Assembly: GCA_025084515.1 (NCBI GenBank)
Contig: JAJAGP010001669.1
Location: forward strand, 1 to 64,000
DNA from: Ancistrus triradiatus
Lineage: Eukaryota > Chordata > Actinopteri > Siluriformes > Loricariidae
Reading direction: 5' to 3'
Length of the DNA: 64,000 bases
Positions 56,001 through 58,778 of this stretch are shown piece by piece. A model generated the notes under the pieces. It ran no database searches, was not told the origin of the DNA, and was given only the letters and a program-made list of their open reading frames with translations. The position numbers were made by a program, and so were the translations under genes. Numbering within the stretch: the first letter of the stretch is position 1; every line of letters starts with the position of its first letter.

Positions 56001-58347
56001 GTGACCTATGTCCAGAGAGAGAGTTGTGGCCACATGTCAGCTATTTCTCACAGAATGCCAGGTGGATGTGTAAACAAACTGTCTGTATATCTTTGGAGAT
56101 GGAGTGAAATTTGATTTCCAACTTGTCCTACTGTGTTGCTGCTTACTACTGGGACATTTGTGTACAAAAAAAACGTACTTTATTCATTTTGACACTCTTC
56201 CATTTGTGGTCATACTAGGAAGAGGGAGGGCATGTAAATAGTGTTGAATGATCTACAGTACTGAGTGAAAGAAAACTCTAGGGTGTTATGGTTCACATGC
56301 AAAAAAAGCAAATAAAGTGCCATTCAGCCCTCCGTTATCTGCTGTATGGAATAATGTTTTGCAAATGCTTCCGAGCTCCCTAAATTTCACTACTCTCACT
56401 CTACAAAGATTATTTATTTATAATTTTCTCTTTGAAGTCTGTTCTTGTAAATTCTTCAGTCCAGCTAAGAATAGCTCCAACTGGTAAGGGGAAACACACA
56501 ACCTCACATGCAGCTTCGGAGGTTGATGAGCACAGTTTATTTTATCAGTGCACTTGTCAGAGCCCTGATGAATCTCAGCTTTCTTCTGTCTCTCTCACAT
56601 TGGCTGTAAAAGATCATCTCAGTACACTCTCACTGCGGGAATGTTCATTCCTTACAAGGTTCAAGGCCTTACTGTTTACACAGTCCAGCTTTAGAATCTA
56701 TGCAGTGTTTGGAAAGGCTTCCAAACACTCTGGCATAGTACTTTTACTGTCCACTTTTTGTATGCGTTTTCAATTGTGTGCACTATGTGTGTATCTATAT
56801 GTAAGGATAAGTACTCTGTCATGCACATCTTCGTTCATGTTCTGTACAGTGGCCATAATTCACATACTCACAAGCATGCTATGTTATGAATGTGAATGAT
56901 TAGACACATTTAACTTAAAAGCATGTTAGTTTTAGGTTTAGTTGTGGTATTTACAGTTGGAATCTTTTTGAATTACCGTGACTTCTTCATGAATTGCTCA
57001 TAAAATGTGGACTGATTTGACTACTAATAATAGAAACGCACATTCTTCTAAAATTATAATACAAAATAAATTTAATACCTTAAGCATCTTAAATGGCTAG
57101 CGGTCTGGACCCTTCTTAGCTATTCCAAGCCATTATGTTGTTTATATGCTGGTGTGTTTCTTGCTTACTGCCTTGTTAGATGATGAATATTATCCATTAG
57201 ATAATGTCAGCCAAGCCATCCTGACATTTTATTGTAACATTTATTGATACAATTTTGAATTTAGTGTTTCCTTGCTAATTACAAGTTTCCCCGGCCTTGA
57301 GGCAGCAAAAAAAGTGCGAAGTTCTAGAGATTCTGCAGGTCTTTTTGCTGTTTCCTTTCACCCCCTCTAGCATTGCTGACTGTGTCTTGGTGTGATCTTT
57401 GCATGCTGCACACATGTAAACAGAGAAGCAACTGAGCTTCCTTCAATTGTGGAGAATTTGTCTTATTGTGGCTTGATGAGCACTCTGGTTGATAATGACT
57501 AAACCTTTTCTGGTTTCTGCATCTCTAAAATTTTTTGTATAGGTCTTGTGTAGTTCAAAAGAAGCAGCAGCTTTTTGAGCAGACCCTGACTTTGTGTCGC
57601 TTTTTTATAGGCCAGGGCACTAGCAGCATTCTACAGTATATTTCCACACAGGCCAGTTAGAAAGCTGTATCTCAGCTATTCTAGAGTTTGTCTCATTTTG
57701 ACTGTAGGATTTTTCATAGGTCATTGCTCCTCTGCATACCAATGTGAACATTTTATATTTTCATTTTGCTTTTATTTTTAGTTTTGCCGTCTTTTTTTAT
57801 TGTATTTTGCTTTTACCAGTAGCCCAGTTGTATGTGCATTACCAGGACAGTATTCCAATTGCTCTACAAGAAGTCCTCTAAAACTGTGTGATTTGTGATT
57901 CTGTGTTTTTGATTTTGTGGTTCTCGTGGCGTTTTCTCTTCTAGGAAGAAAAGGGCATTTCCTGTGAATTGATTCAGCTGGACTTTCTCAAATGCAGTGT
58001 AGGATTTCCCTTCATGAGAGCACAGACTAAGGTGGACATATAAGTGCTCCTTCAAGTAAAACAATTCAATTTACTCACACAACTGCATGATTTACTCACA
58101 CAACTGCATCATATTTTTTATTTTATTTTAACACTTGTCTATTTTCATGATTTTTCAATCCCAATTTGTTGTGCAGTGTTATGCTTGTTAGTTATATGTA
58201 GTGTTTATGTGTATATAATGCATCTTGTTTGACTGATGGTTTTATATTTGTTTTCCTTTCTCTTTAGTACCATTTGTCTGTCCTTTTTGACACAAGTCAT
58301 CTGTCGGGTGAAAATGAAACATTGCTATTTTTGGTACATGCCAGAAG
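3679..58347 (+). CDS. itga9: Integrin alpha-9, central part of gene (18 exons seen)
   Basis: Integrin alpha-9 pairs with beta-1 at the cell surface and, in other vertebrates, binds tenascin-C, osteopontin and VCAM-1 and is needed for lymphatic valves. Eighteen exons with GT-AG borders join in one frame without a stop; they correspond by memory to roughly residues 105-742 of about 1035 in the human protein. Diagnostic segments include CGKTCQGDRDDEWMGVSLAR, YGEEHGSCQAGIAG, VVMGAPGSYYWTG, MGSYFGSALCAADLNADGLS, FGQSISG and RPVITVDVSIFLPASIN; these fit alpha-9 better than its sister alpha-4. There is no I-domain. Three DxDxDG calcium loops (DLNADGLSD, DIDDDGFQD, DMDGNGYPD) mark the last propeller blades. 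Exons from 26257 onward are thigh and then calf-1. NxS/T glycosylation sites include NIT, NIS, NLT, NFS and NET. Upstream exons and the exons after 58347 were not found. The coding sequence looks intact, so the gene is probably functional. Confidence 0.96.
4110..4580 (-). repeat. GC-rich tandem arrays inside the LTR element
   Basis: 4107-4235 has a repeat built on CTGCTGGAGATCGGGGTCGC (about 24 and 30 bases). 4365-4580 has about 33-base units such as GACTCTGGAACGGAGGTCAC. The minus frame reads an 11-residue repeat like SVPESVTKATF, and the + frame is also open. These are probably expanded low-complexity Gag or linker codons. Confidence 0.7.
4587..4744 (+). mobile_element. L2 LINE 3' end fragment
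   Basis: It matches the reverse complement of the left ends of the L2 copies at 35388, 47364 and 61696. It contains AAAGTTGCTTTGAGAGAATG and ends ATAAATAAATCTGACTTGAC with GACTTGA-type repeats. It is the only L2 copy here in the sense orientation of itga9 and sits within the LTR element. Confidence 0.85.
4750..4960. repeat. Short tandem repeats within LTR element
   Basis: GTGTCATGCTG is repeated four times in variant form (4771-4812). A unit near 30-36 bases containing GAGCTAG and GTGGATCCCGGCATCG is repeated to about 4935. It is part of the GC-rich internal region. Confidence 0.65.
5028..5201 (-). pseudogene. gag remnant of the LTR element
   Basis: The reading starts MADSRSALNKPDRYNGDPDL and continues to VSFIVSCLSGKALQ before a stop. 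The pattern P-x-RY-x-GDP followed by VS-x-I-x-x-LSGKAL resembles the capsid start of fish Ty3/gypsy Gag proteins. It begins 23 bases inside the LTR, as expected. Only about 57 codons survive. Confidence 0.65.
5224..5700 (-). promoter_or_regulatory. 5' LTR with TATA box and polyA signal
   Basis: Read on the minus strand, the 477-base LTR starts TGTCACGCCCC and ends CTTGTTACA (TG...CA). A TATA box, TATATAAA, lies at about 5518-5525, and the polyA signal AATAAA at 5281-5286, giving a plausible U3-R-U5 order. No clear tRNA primer site could be named. Confidence 0.7.
5798..6161 (+). mobile_element. Deletion derivative of a mariner/Tc1-like element
   Basis: Inverted ends end in ACTAAAACCAC (left) and GTGGTTTTAACG (right), flanked by TA at 5796-5797 and 6162-6163. 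The inside encodes the C-terminal catalytic part of a transposase: CHTAKNVPQWIEKLDKEFQV, then LTWPSNSPELHAIEHL, where the final Glu of the DDE triad is still present. The N-terminal half is deleted. Confidence 0.8.
6162..8187. other. Intron with faint old repeats
   Basis: No exon is visible. 7110-7165 carries CACGATAC/CGATACATTG-like repeats and 7835-7900 GAATC-rich repeats, perhaps two ends of one old transposon. 7960-8060 (ATCAACGAGAACCGAGACAA) is shared with 12410-12500, so it belongs to a dispersed repeat. 7368-7420 resembles a second dispersed end. Confidence 0.5.
8188..8203. repeat. Short (TG)n microsatellite
   Basis: Eight TG dinucleotides in the intron upstream of itga9 exon 2. Confidence 0.9.
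8586..8709 (+). CDS. itga9: itga9 window exon 2
   Basis: Acceptor CATAG ends at 8585 and donor GTATGG starts at 8710. The exon is 124 bases, phase 0 in and phase 1 out. It encodes ACAHRWKNVYYESEHILPHG and continues to LIPCYE; ACAHRWKN and HILPHGFC are typical of alpha-9. Confidence 0.96.
8710..9831. other. Unassigned intron
   Basis: Apparently unique sequence between exons 2 and 3, with a poly-T run at about 9619-9632. I see no exon, mobile element or RNA gene. Confidence 0.6.
9832..9899 (+). CDS. itga9: itga9 window exon 3
   Basis: Acceptor CTCCTGCAG ends at 9831 and donor GTCAGT starts at 9900. The exon is 68 bases, phase 1 in and phase 0 out, encoding (D)YKKMYGEEHGSCQAGIAG and VFME. The residue shared with the previous exon is Asp. 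Confidence 0.96.
9900..10428. other. Unassigned intron
   Basis: AT-rich sequence after exon 3, up to the next Tc1. Nothing recognised. Confidence 0.6.
10429..11711 (-). mobile_element. Tc1 family A copy, truncated at right
   Basis: It starts CAGTGGTGCTTGAAAGTTTG after TA (10427-10428). Minus-strand transposase remnants include INVHESTIRR and GYWENVLWTDE (first catalytic Asp). Several small insertions break the frame. The right terminal arm stops near 11711, where a scrap of family C and then family B sequence begin. Confidence 0.88.
11752..12274 (+). mobile_element. Tc1 family B 3' half
   Basis: Transposase C-terminus: MEHGWVFQHDNDPKHISRAM, then VVEWPSQSPDLNPKENVW. The DLNPIEN motif reads NPKEN. 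The 3' terminal arm ends TTTTTTGCCCCACTT. The 5' half is missing. Confidence 0.85.
12345..12545. repeat. Dispersed repeat shared with 7960-8060
   Basis: AGAACCAAGACAAATTTTTC followed by TGGTCAAAATGCAC matches AGAACCGAGACAAATTTTTT and TAGTCAAAATGTGC upstream. The family is not identified. Confidence 0.55.
12886..13015 (+). CDS. itga9: itga9 window exon 4
   Basis: Acceptor ATATTCCAG ends at 12885 and the donor is GTTTGT. The exon is 130 bases, phase 0 in and phase 1 out. It encodes EMVVMGAPGSYYWTGTVKVI and NITSNTQ... to RYSYL, an FG-GAP blade with an NIT glycosylation site. Confidence 0.96.
13285..14394 (+). mobile_element. Tc1/mariner-like family C, nearly full-length, inactive
   Basis: Inverted ends start CAAGCCCAAATCAGAAAAAT and finish TTTTTCTTATTTTGGGTTG, flanked by TA (13283-13284; 14395-14396). 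The + strand transposase remnant near 13910-14060 reads FQQDNAKPHAAHITKA, a stop, then LQKKRVQALDWPVCSPDLSS and IENV, i.e. the second Asp and the Glu of a DDE triad. The 1,110-base copy lies between itga9 exons 4 and 5; its right end is 52 bases from the exon 5 acceptor. Confidence 0.85.
14447..14532 (+). CDS. itga9: itga9 window exon 5
   Basis: Acceptor TATGTTATAG ends at 14446 and donor GTAGGT starts at 14533. The exon is 86 bases, encoding GYTVTAGHFSSHTTIDIAAG and APQDSGGGK. The acceptor has a poor pyrimidine tract and lies just downstream of a Tc1-like element (13285-14394). Skipping this exon would shift the frame. Confidence 0.95.
14650..14712 (+). CDS. itga9: itga9 window exon 6
   Basis: Acceptor CTGTTGCAG ends at 14649 and donor GTAACT starts at 14713. 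The exon is 63 bases, phase 0 in and out, encoding VYIFRIEGSSLVKVFQTSGK and a final L. It follows the shortest intron in the window (117 bases). Confidence 0.95.
14713..15048. other. Intron between exons 6 and 7
   Basis: A 336-base intron with no recognised element. Confidence 0.7.
15049..15186 (+). CDS. itga9: itga9 window exon 7 (FG-GAP calcium loop)
   Basis: Acceptor GGTTTCAG ends at 15048 and the donor is GTAAGT. The exon is 138 bases, phase 0 in and out. It encodes MGSYFGSALCAADLNADGLS, then DLLVGAPMFSMVRDEGQ. DLNADGLSD is a calcium-binding loop of the beta-propeller. Confidence 0.97.
15379..15484 (+). CDS. itga9: itga9 window exon 8
   Basis: Acceptor ACATACAG ends at 15378 and the donor is GTCAGC. 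The exon is 106 bases, phase 0 in and phase 1 out. It encodes GVMEEVAVLHGSNAYNAHFG and ECIASIGDIDDDGFQ; its calcium loop DIDDDGFQ-D is completed by the next exon. Confidence 0.96.
15485..16138. other. Unassigned intron
   Basis: Sequence after exon 8 with no recognised element; the short open frames look like chance. Confidence 0.6.
16139..17050 (-). mobile_element. Tc1 family A, strongly decayed
   Basis: The left end GAGTGGAGCTGGAAAGTTTG is a mutated family A terminus. Transposase scraps on the minus strand include SVHELNLKRKSVMQQDNDSK (second catalytic Asp) near 16590-16650. Many substitutions and deletions make it one of the oldest copies here. Confidence 0.8.
17051..18778. other. Unassigned intron
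   Basis: About 1.7 kb between two Tc1 copies. The open frames (for example 18039-18488, minus) have no recognisable domain. Nothing identified. Confidence 0.55.
18779..19283 (-). mobile_element. Tc1 family A with internal deletion
   Basis: The left terminus CAGTAGTGCTTGAAAGTTTG follows TA. At about 18990 the terminal arm jumps directly to the middle of the transposase (AAGTTCTATTTTGGTCTCAT), so the 3' half of the coding region is deleted. The copy is also truncated near 19283. Confidence 0.85.
19641..19955 (+). mobile_element. Family C 5' end fragment
   Basis: CACAACCCCAAATCAGAAAA and the following GACTTTTACTTCATTGCAGA match the left end of 13285-14394. It is truncated after the AACAGGTGATGTC motif. 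Confidence 0.8.
19957..20818. other. Intron with a SINE family 2 tail
   Basis: 20010-20110 (GATGGACTGGTGCTTTGTCC and GTTAGACTCTATACACTGCC) resembles the 3' tail of SINE family 2 seen at 58650-58778. The remainder up to exon 9 is unassigned. Confidence 0.5.
20819..20913 (+). CDS. itga9: itga9 window exon 9
   Basis: Acceptor TTTTGTAG ends at 20818 and the donor is GTACAA. The exon is 95 bases, phase 1 in and phase 0 out. It encodes (D)VAIGAPKEDDYGGAVYIY and HGDAKGIVNKYSM, the strands after the second calcium loop. Confidence 0.96.
20914..21555. other. Intron, possible transposon end
   Basis: 20963-20985, AGAGGTGCACTGAAATG, resembles the end of a hAT-type element, but no matching second end was found. 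Otherwise unassigned. Confidence 0.4.
21640..21960. repeat. 30-base tandem array, about 10-11 units
   Basis: Units such as GGTGGCACTCTGGACGTCCT plus CAGCAAAGGA vary by a few bases each. The + frame reads a 10-residue repeat LSERGGTLDV; the minus frame reads EDVQSATSPA. Both frames stay open across the array because the unit length is a multiple of three. Confidence 0.9.
22255..22690. repeat. 51-base tandem array
   Basis: A composite unit of about 51 bases contains GCTCAAGTATGGAGCTAGTC and GACGCTAACGGCTCAGG. The + frame reads SGMELTCSSMELVDANG (17 residues); the minus frame reads PEPLASTSSILEHVSSI. Units at the left edge are shorter and less regular. Confidence 0.88.
22961..23602 (+). pseudogene. 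Penelope-like element reverse transcriptase fragment
   Basis: One open frame of just over 200 codons encodes the middle and end of a reverse transcriptase: QEHGCPMVSPVSPIVANLYM, the catalytic box RYVDDTWV (YVDD at 23141-23152), FLDCEV and VYRKPTHTDQYF with PLEHKLGVIRTLYHRA. The KPTHTDQY and HPL-x-HK type motifs are characteristic of Penelope-like elements. The G-SP-V-SPIVANL box reads PMVSPVSP, so a usual Gly-Ser is changed. The N-terminal RT part and the GIY-YIG endonuclease are missing. It is a 5' and 3' truncated copy with its frame still open, suggesting fairly recent insertion. Confidence 0.85.
23603..24103. other. Unassigned intron
   Basis: AT-rich sequence between the Penelope fragment and the pogo-like element. 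Nothing recognised. Confidence 0.6.
24104..24840 (-). mobile_element. pogo-like DNA transposon, non-autonomous
   Basis: Perfect inverted ends CGTATTTTTCGG...CCGAAAAATACG lie one base inside TA on each side. Sub-terminal copies of AAAGCGCACC and AAGGCGCA occur at both ends. The minus strand carries an open frame (24362-24646) with KRYSYEADFKLSL and AVQYGNRAAEQLS, resembling the N-terminal DNA-binding domain of pogo/Tigger transposases, but no DDE catalytic domain. A 46-base direct duplication (TTCAGTGTCTGAGTTTAGTT at 24361 and 24407) lies inside. Confidence 0.7.
24925..25015 (+). CDS. itga9: itga9 window exon 10
   Basis: Acceptor TTTCTGCAG ends at 24924 and the donor is GTTTGG. The exon is 91 bases, phase 0 in and phase 1 out. 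It encodes RLSGRSINPTLQMFGQSISG and NVDMDGNGYP, which begins the third calcium loop. Confidence 0.96.
25016..26073. other. Unassigned intron
   Basis: About 1 kb between exons 10 and 11, AT-rich, with no recognised element. Confidence 0.6.
26074..26119 (+). CDS. itga9: itga9 window exon 11 (46-base exon)
   Basis: Acceptor TTTATGCAG ends at 26073 and the donor is GTAAGA. It is the shortest exon seen, phase 1 in and phase 2 out, encoding (D)ITIGAFMADSVVLL(R). It completes the last calcium loop, DMDGNGYP-D, and the final propeller strand. Confidence 0.95.
26257..26411 (+). CDS. itga9: itga9 window exon 12 (start of thigh domain)
   Basis: Acceptor TAAATAG ends at 26256 and the donor is GTGAGG. 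The exon is 155 bases, phase 2 in and phase 1 out. It encodes SRPVITVDVSIFLPASINIS, then VPQCHEG... to RGKHVPGQI. RPVITV marks the propeller-to-thigh transition. Confidence 0.96.
26412..27536. other. Intron with a tRNA-like scrap
   Basis: 26556-26600 has a box-A-like stretch, TAGTAGCTCAGTGGTTAGAA, but no good box B, so it is probably the head of a decayed SINE. The rest is unassigned. Confidence 0.5.
27537..27697 (+). CDS. itga9: itga9 window exon 13 (thigh domain)
   Basis: Acceptor CTTTTTAG ends at 27536 and donor GTAAGT starts at 27698. The exon is 161 bases, phase 1 in and phase 0 out. It encodes (E)LLYNLTADADKRHKGLPSR, VYFMHSGDQ... to YTAYVR. The sequence is less conserved than the propeller, as usual for the thigh. 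It precedes the 17.8-kb intron. Confidence 0.95.
27698..28502. other. Start of the 17.8-kb intron, unassigned
   Basis: Nothing recognised between exon 13 and the first repeat. Confidence 0.6.
28503..28800 (-). repeat. SINE family 2 body and tail, reversed
   Basis: The reverse complement contains GAGTTTGCATGTTCTCCCCG and CCACATTCCAAAGACATG, as in the copies at 2046 and 50828, plus a tail with CCTGTCTAGGGTTGTTCCTG shared with 58670-58695. The tRNA-like head is absent. Confidence 0.7.
28818..29445. mobile_element. Possible decayed DNA transposon
   Basis: GATCGGCCAATAAG and ATAACCGATT near the left, and AATCGGCCAAAATCAG with ACAATCGGTGTATCTCTGAT near the right, suggest related ends. The inverted match is imperfect and the middle is low-complexity T/G-rich. 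The family is uncertain. Confidence 0.4.
29494..29700. mobile_element. hAT-like MITE
   Basis: Ends CAAGTGTGGGCAAC and GTTGATCACCACTG are imperfect inverted repeats. They are flanked by 8-base duplications GTATAGAC (29486-29493) and GTATAGAT (29701-29708), the size typical of hAT insertions. The internal sequence has no coding capacity. Confidence 0.7.
29683..30073. repeat. 391-base near-perfect palindrome
   Basis: The left arm (29683-29870) and right arm (29889-30073) are reverse complements with only a few mismatches and small indels, around an 18-base spacer. The arms include the right end of the hAT-like MITE plus its flank, so this is an inverted duplication of local DNA rather than a transposon's own terminal repeats. 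Confidence 0.92.
30470..30720 (+). pseudogene. Decayed mariner/Tc1 transposase remnant
   Basis: A frame-interrupted reading QQDISPCSHQEVA, stop, EQVHQALVWPGQSPDSNA resembles the second Asp and the SPDLNPIE region of a Tc1-type transposase. No terminal repeats found. Confidence 0.45.
30795..30985 (+). repeat. SINE family 2, 3' part
   Basis: CCTGTGTGGAGTTTGTATGT leads to a tail CCATTGATGCTGATGGGAAG and TTAAATAAATAAAC, parallel to 51110-51140 in the fuller copy. Confidence 0.65.
30986..32382. other. Giant intron, mostly unique sequence
   Basis: No repeat family recognised. 31850-32130 has balanced composition unlike the AT-rich surroundings and no simple repeats; it might be a conserved noncoding element, but that cannot be judged from one sequence. 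32297-32345 has a weak tRNA-like stretch, TTTAGCTCAGTAGTAGGGTG. Confidence 0.45.
32383..32522 (+). repeat. SINE family 1, shortened
   Basis: The head AGTGGTTAAGATACTGGATT and tail AGTCACTCTGGATAGGGACC...TAAATGCTGTAAATG match 59455-59657; the middle is deleted. Confidence 0.8.
32925..33790 (+). mobile_element. Family C element, decayed
   Basis: CTGACTTTTATTTCATTGCA, TCAACAGGTGATTCTAATCA, CCTTGGCAAAGGTCATTTAC and GCATTTTTCAACAAGACAAT align in order with 13285-14394. The left terminus and the C-terminal third are missing. Confidence 0.8.
33815..34142 (-). mobile_element. Family C 5' part, inverted
   Basis: The reverse complement starts CAACCCCCAAATAAGAAAAA after TA at 34143-34144 and runs to the AAAGACTGGAAGG region. 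It faces the preceding family C copy, with a second short terminus (CCAAATCAGAAAAAGT) between them. Confidence 0.8.
34330..34497 (-). repeat. SINE family 1, reversed
   Basis: The reverse complement begins GCCTGGCTCAGTGGTTAAAG and contains CACTGCTTGGATTGTACATG and GTAGCTCTGGGGCATCTG, as in 59455-59657. Confidence 0.75.
34498..35387. other. Unassigned intron
   Basis: Nothing recognised between the SINE and the L2 copy. Confidence 0.6.
35388..37109 (-). mobile_element. L2 LINE, 5' truncated
   Basis: Read on the minus strand, an open frame (36569 up to about 37109) encodes the last part of the reverse transcriptase and the connecting domain: LLNSDKTEVLLVGPKAV, SRLDYCNALLTG and HISPVLSSLHWLPV, typical of L2/CR1-group LINEs. 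The long 3' UTR runs to 35388 and ends with GACTTGA-type repeats. The 5' end stops abruptly, as is usual for LINE insertions. Catalytic YADD lies upstream of the truncation, so the copy is inactive. Confidence 0.9.
37110..38043. other. Unassigned intron
   Basis: 37600-37800 is of balanced composition; no exon, repeat family or RNA gene recognised. Confidence 0.5.
38044..38076. repeat. (TG)n microsatellite
   Basis: About 16 uninterrupted TG dinucleotides. Confidence 0.95.
38284..38492. mobile_element. 209-base MITE with perfect ends
   Basis: The first 21 bases, beginning CAGGGTGTCTATAAAGTAAG, are repeated exactly in inverse at the right end (ending TACTTTATAGACACCCTG). TA precedes the left end, but the right flank is AA, so the duplication is not clean. 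It has no coding content; the ends suggest a mariner-type origin. Confidence 0.8.
38493..40504. other. Unassigned intron
   Basis: About 2 kb without recognised exons or repeats. Short open frames here are consistent with chance. Confidence 0.55.
40505..40735. mobile_element. Terminal fragment of another Tc1-type element
   Basis: CAGTCATGTCAAAACATTAG, then AAAAGTTAGGACACCCTATG and ATAGCTGGTATTACCCC, is the layout of a Tc1-type terminal arm. No transposase or second end was seen. Confidence 0.5.
40736..41245. other. Unassigned intron
   Basis: About 500 bases with nothing recognised. Confidence 0.6.
41246..42693 (+). mobile_element. Tc1 family B, nearly full-length with broken transposase
   Basis: Inverted ends CAGTGGGGCAAAAAAGTATT and its mate ending TTTTTGCCCCACAG are flanked by TA (41244-41245; 42694-42695). 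The + frame (41594-42163) reads TTYKTIDNVPRSGAPRKI, TTWRDLMNDL, ATISNTLRRE and HGGENLVLWGC; after a stop at 42161-42163 it resumes EHGWVFQHDKDPKHTARAM and WPSQSPDLNSIEN. The first catalytic Asp lies in IMRSDDTK, the second in QHDKDPKH and the Glu in SIEN, spaced as DD34E. A one-base insertion after IEN also breaks the frame, so the copy is inactive. Confidence 0.93.
42696..44193. other. Unassigned intron
   Basis: About 1.5 kb of apparently unique sequence between the family B element and an ATGG repeat. Confidence 0.55.
44194..44224. repeat. (ATGG)n microsatellite
   Basis: About eight ATGG tetranucleotides. Confidence 0.95.
44225..44823. other. Unassigned intron
   Basis: Nothing recognised; overlapping open frames on both strands around 44555-44817 show no domain. 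Confidence 0.55.
44824..45322. mobile_element. Tc1-type MITE or decayed copy
   Basis: The left end CAGTACTGTGCAAATGTATT and the right end AGACTTTTGCATAATACTGT are imperfect inverted repeats flanked by TA. The interior, about 450 bases, has no transposase reading. It ends only about 145 bases before itga9 exon 14. Confidence 0.65.
45467..45619 (+). CDS. itga9: itga9 window exon 14 (thigh domain)
   Basis: Acceptor TTTTTCCACAG ends at 45466 and the donor is GTAATA. The exon is 153 bases, phase 0 in and out. It encodes KEVKDVFAAITFEVSYSLGK, then HVLEGHHEH... to TPVLRWKKGNKIAATNE. TPVLRWKKG matches alpha-9 closely. Confidence 0.96.
46206..46282 (+). CDS. itga9: itga9 window exon 15
   Basis: Acceptor TATTTACAG ends at 46205 and donor GTAAAG starts at 46283. 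The exon is 77 bases, phase 0 in and phase 2 out. It encodes TWFEKNCLSDDCAADLRLHG and KLLLS. It has no start codon and is easily missed; I found it by looking for the conserved NC-x-x-x-DCAADL motif between its neighbours. Confidence 0.95.
46283..46981. other. Unassigned intron
   Basis: Sequence after exon 15 up to the next Tc1, with nothing recognised. Confidence 0.6.
46982..50553 (-). mobile_element. Tc1 family A, decayed and split by an L2 insertion
   Basis: Family A sequence runs 46982-47363 to TTTTTCCAATAG, is interrupted by L2 (47364-49834), and resumes with AATAGCCTTCTGGCTTGTCC at 49835, continuing to a mutated terminus near 50553. Transposase readings are heavily damaged. The left terminal arm is incomplete. 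Confidence 0.85.
47364..49834 (-). mobile_element. L2 LINE with internal deletion, nested in a Tc1
   Basis: Minus strand, 5' to 3': an endonuclease C-terminal scrap (ITIYHPSGPYSEFLQELANF near 49700), linker (49022-49336; LECVFRSTLNTIAPARVKRI), RT fingers (NYRPISNLPFLSKILEKAMY; GFRPHHSTETALIRVLNDLL), then a direct jump at about 48423 to the C-terminal GEKALSYMAPQLWNKLP region and the 3' UTR with GACTTGA repeats. The RT palm including YADD is deleted. A 5-base duplication AATAG (47359-47363; 49835-49839) flanks it. Confidence 0.88.
50554..50827. other. Unassigned intron
   Basis: Short stretch between the split Tc1 and a SINE, nothing recognised. Confidence 0.6.
50828..51140 (+). repeat. SINE family 2, best copy
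   Basis: The head GGTGGTACGGTTGCTCGGTG GGTAGCAC has a box B-like GGTTTGATCCC. The body contains CATGTTCTCCCCATGTCCAT and GGTTTCCTCGCACAGC, and the tail ends GATGTTAAATAAACTAAATA. Copies or parts are at 2046, 28503, 30795 and 58641. Confidence 0.8.
51257..51298. repeat. 18-base perfect hairpin
   Basis: CAAAAGGTGAGGTGAAAT and its exact reverse complement are separated by the six-base loop GATGGA. Confidence 0.9.
51419..52899 (+). mobile_element. Tc1 family A, nearly full-length, + strand
   Basis: Ends CAATGGTGCTTGAAAG and TTTTACGCACCACTG are flanked by TA. Transposase starts at 51659 (MARTKEISEELRKRVVDAHQ), then shifts frame; next frame reads FGLHQSTVRKIVYKWRKF, LPRSGRPTKITPRARR (GRPR-like hook) and VHESTIRRTLNNNGVHGRV. 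A TAG at 52092 and another shift follow. KHGGGSIMVWACFAASGAGR and VLQQDNNPKHTS continue to the end. Catalytic positions are Asp 52116-52118, Asp 52387-52389 and, in place of Glu, Asp (NPIDMLW, 52492-52494). The left terminal arm lacks about 140 bases. Confidence 0.93.
52902..54452 (-). mobile_element. Tc1 family A, truncated and partly duplicated
   Basis: It abuts the preceding + strand copy without a left terminus, beginning AACGTTTCCTGTAACTGTTG, which is internal to family A. Minus readings include QDKGPKHTSRSTKEWLKKNK, TELNPIEMLW (catalytic Glu kept), TLNNNGVHGRVARRKPL and GRPTKITPK. The DNA-binding region occurs twice (about 53545-53820 and 53830-54120). The right terminus ends CAAGCAACACTG, followed by TA. 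Confidence 0.9.
54455..55228. other. Unassigned intron
   Basis: Up to exon 16. 54730-54960 has balanced composition and no known repeat; 54600-54665 may be the end of an old dispersed repeat. Confidence 0.5.
55229..55376 (+). CDS. itga9: itga9 window exon 16 (calf-1)
   Basis: Acceptor TTCCACTCAG ends at 55228 and the donor is GTGAGT. The exon is 148 bases, phase 2 in and phase 0 out. It encodes LHVRPHLALGGVRNVSLNIT, then ISNAGDDAYDTNIYLNFS... to FLKR. NAGDDAY is a conserved calf-1 motif. Confidence 0.96.
55377..57944. other. Intron, unassigned
   Basis: About 2.6 kb between exons 16 and 17. A 155-codon open frame at 56432-56899 has no recognisable domain. 57300-57620 looks repeat-like, but I cannot name a family. 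Confidence 0.5.
57945..58031 (+). CDS. itga9: itga9 window exon 17 (calf-1)
   Basis: Acceptor CTCTTCTAG ends at 57944 and the donor is GTGGAC. The exon is 87 bases, phase 0 in and out. It encodes EEKGISCELIQLDFLKCSVG and FPFMRAQTK, with a conserved pair of cysteines. Confidence 0.96.
58268..58347 (+). CDS. itga9: itga9 window exon 18 (calf-1)
   Basis: Acceptor TCTCTTTAG ends at 58267 and the donor is GTTAGT. The exon is 80 bases, phase 0 in and phase 2 out. It encodes YHLSVLFDTSHLSGENETLL and FLVHAR. It is the last exon I can find; the next one should follow downstream, probably beyond 64000. Confidence 0.95.
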
Positions 58348-58549
58348 GTTAGTTTTATTTATTTATACCATTTTTTTTTCTCCCATAGCTCTTGACTAAG
58401 AATATTTTCTTTTATCTGAATTGCATCCAGAGAAGAGTTTAACAACATGAATTATGACCCTGTTTACACTTACTAGTCAAATGCATCAGCAAGATTAAAA
58501 TCCGATTGTTGTATCCCCCGATAATATTTAATTTTTTTCCAAAGTGCCA

Positions 58550-58553
<4 letters not shown>

Positions 58554-58640
<87 letters not shown>
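58554..58640. repeat. (GT)n-(GA)n microsatellite
   Basis: About 38 GT dinucleotides followed by five GA, about 200 bases after exon 18. Confidence 0.97.
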
Positions 58641-58778
58641 ATATGTATCCTATGATGGATTAGTGCCCTGTCTAGGGTTGTTCCTGCCCTGCCCCCTGTG
58701 CCGCCGGCTAGACACCAGCTTTGCCATGGCCCTGATCAGGATTAAGCAGTTCGGAAAATGAATGTATGAATGAACAGT
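58641..58778 (+). repeat. SINE family 2 tail
   Basis: GATGGATTAGTGCCCTGTCT and CAGGATTAAGCAGTTCGGAA with a GAATGAATG-type end match the tail part at 28503-28580 in reverse. Confidence 0.6.

Noticed and set aside
56432..56899. 155-codon open frame between itga9 exons 16 and 17
   Set aside because: No recognisable domain; cysteine- and leucine-rich composition typical of translated intron; no splice or conservation support.
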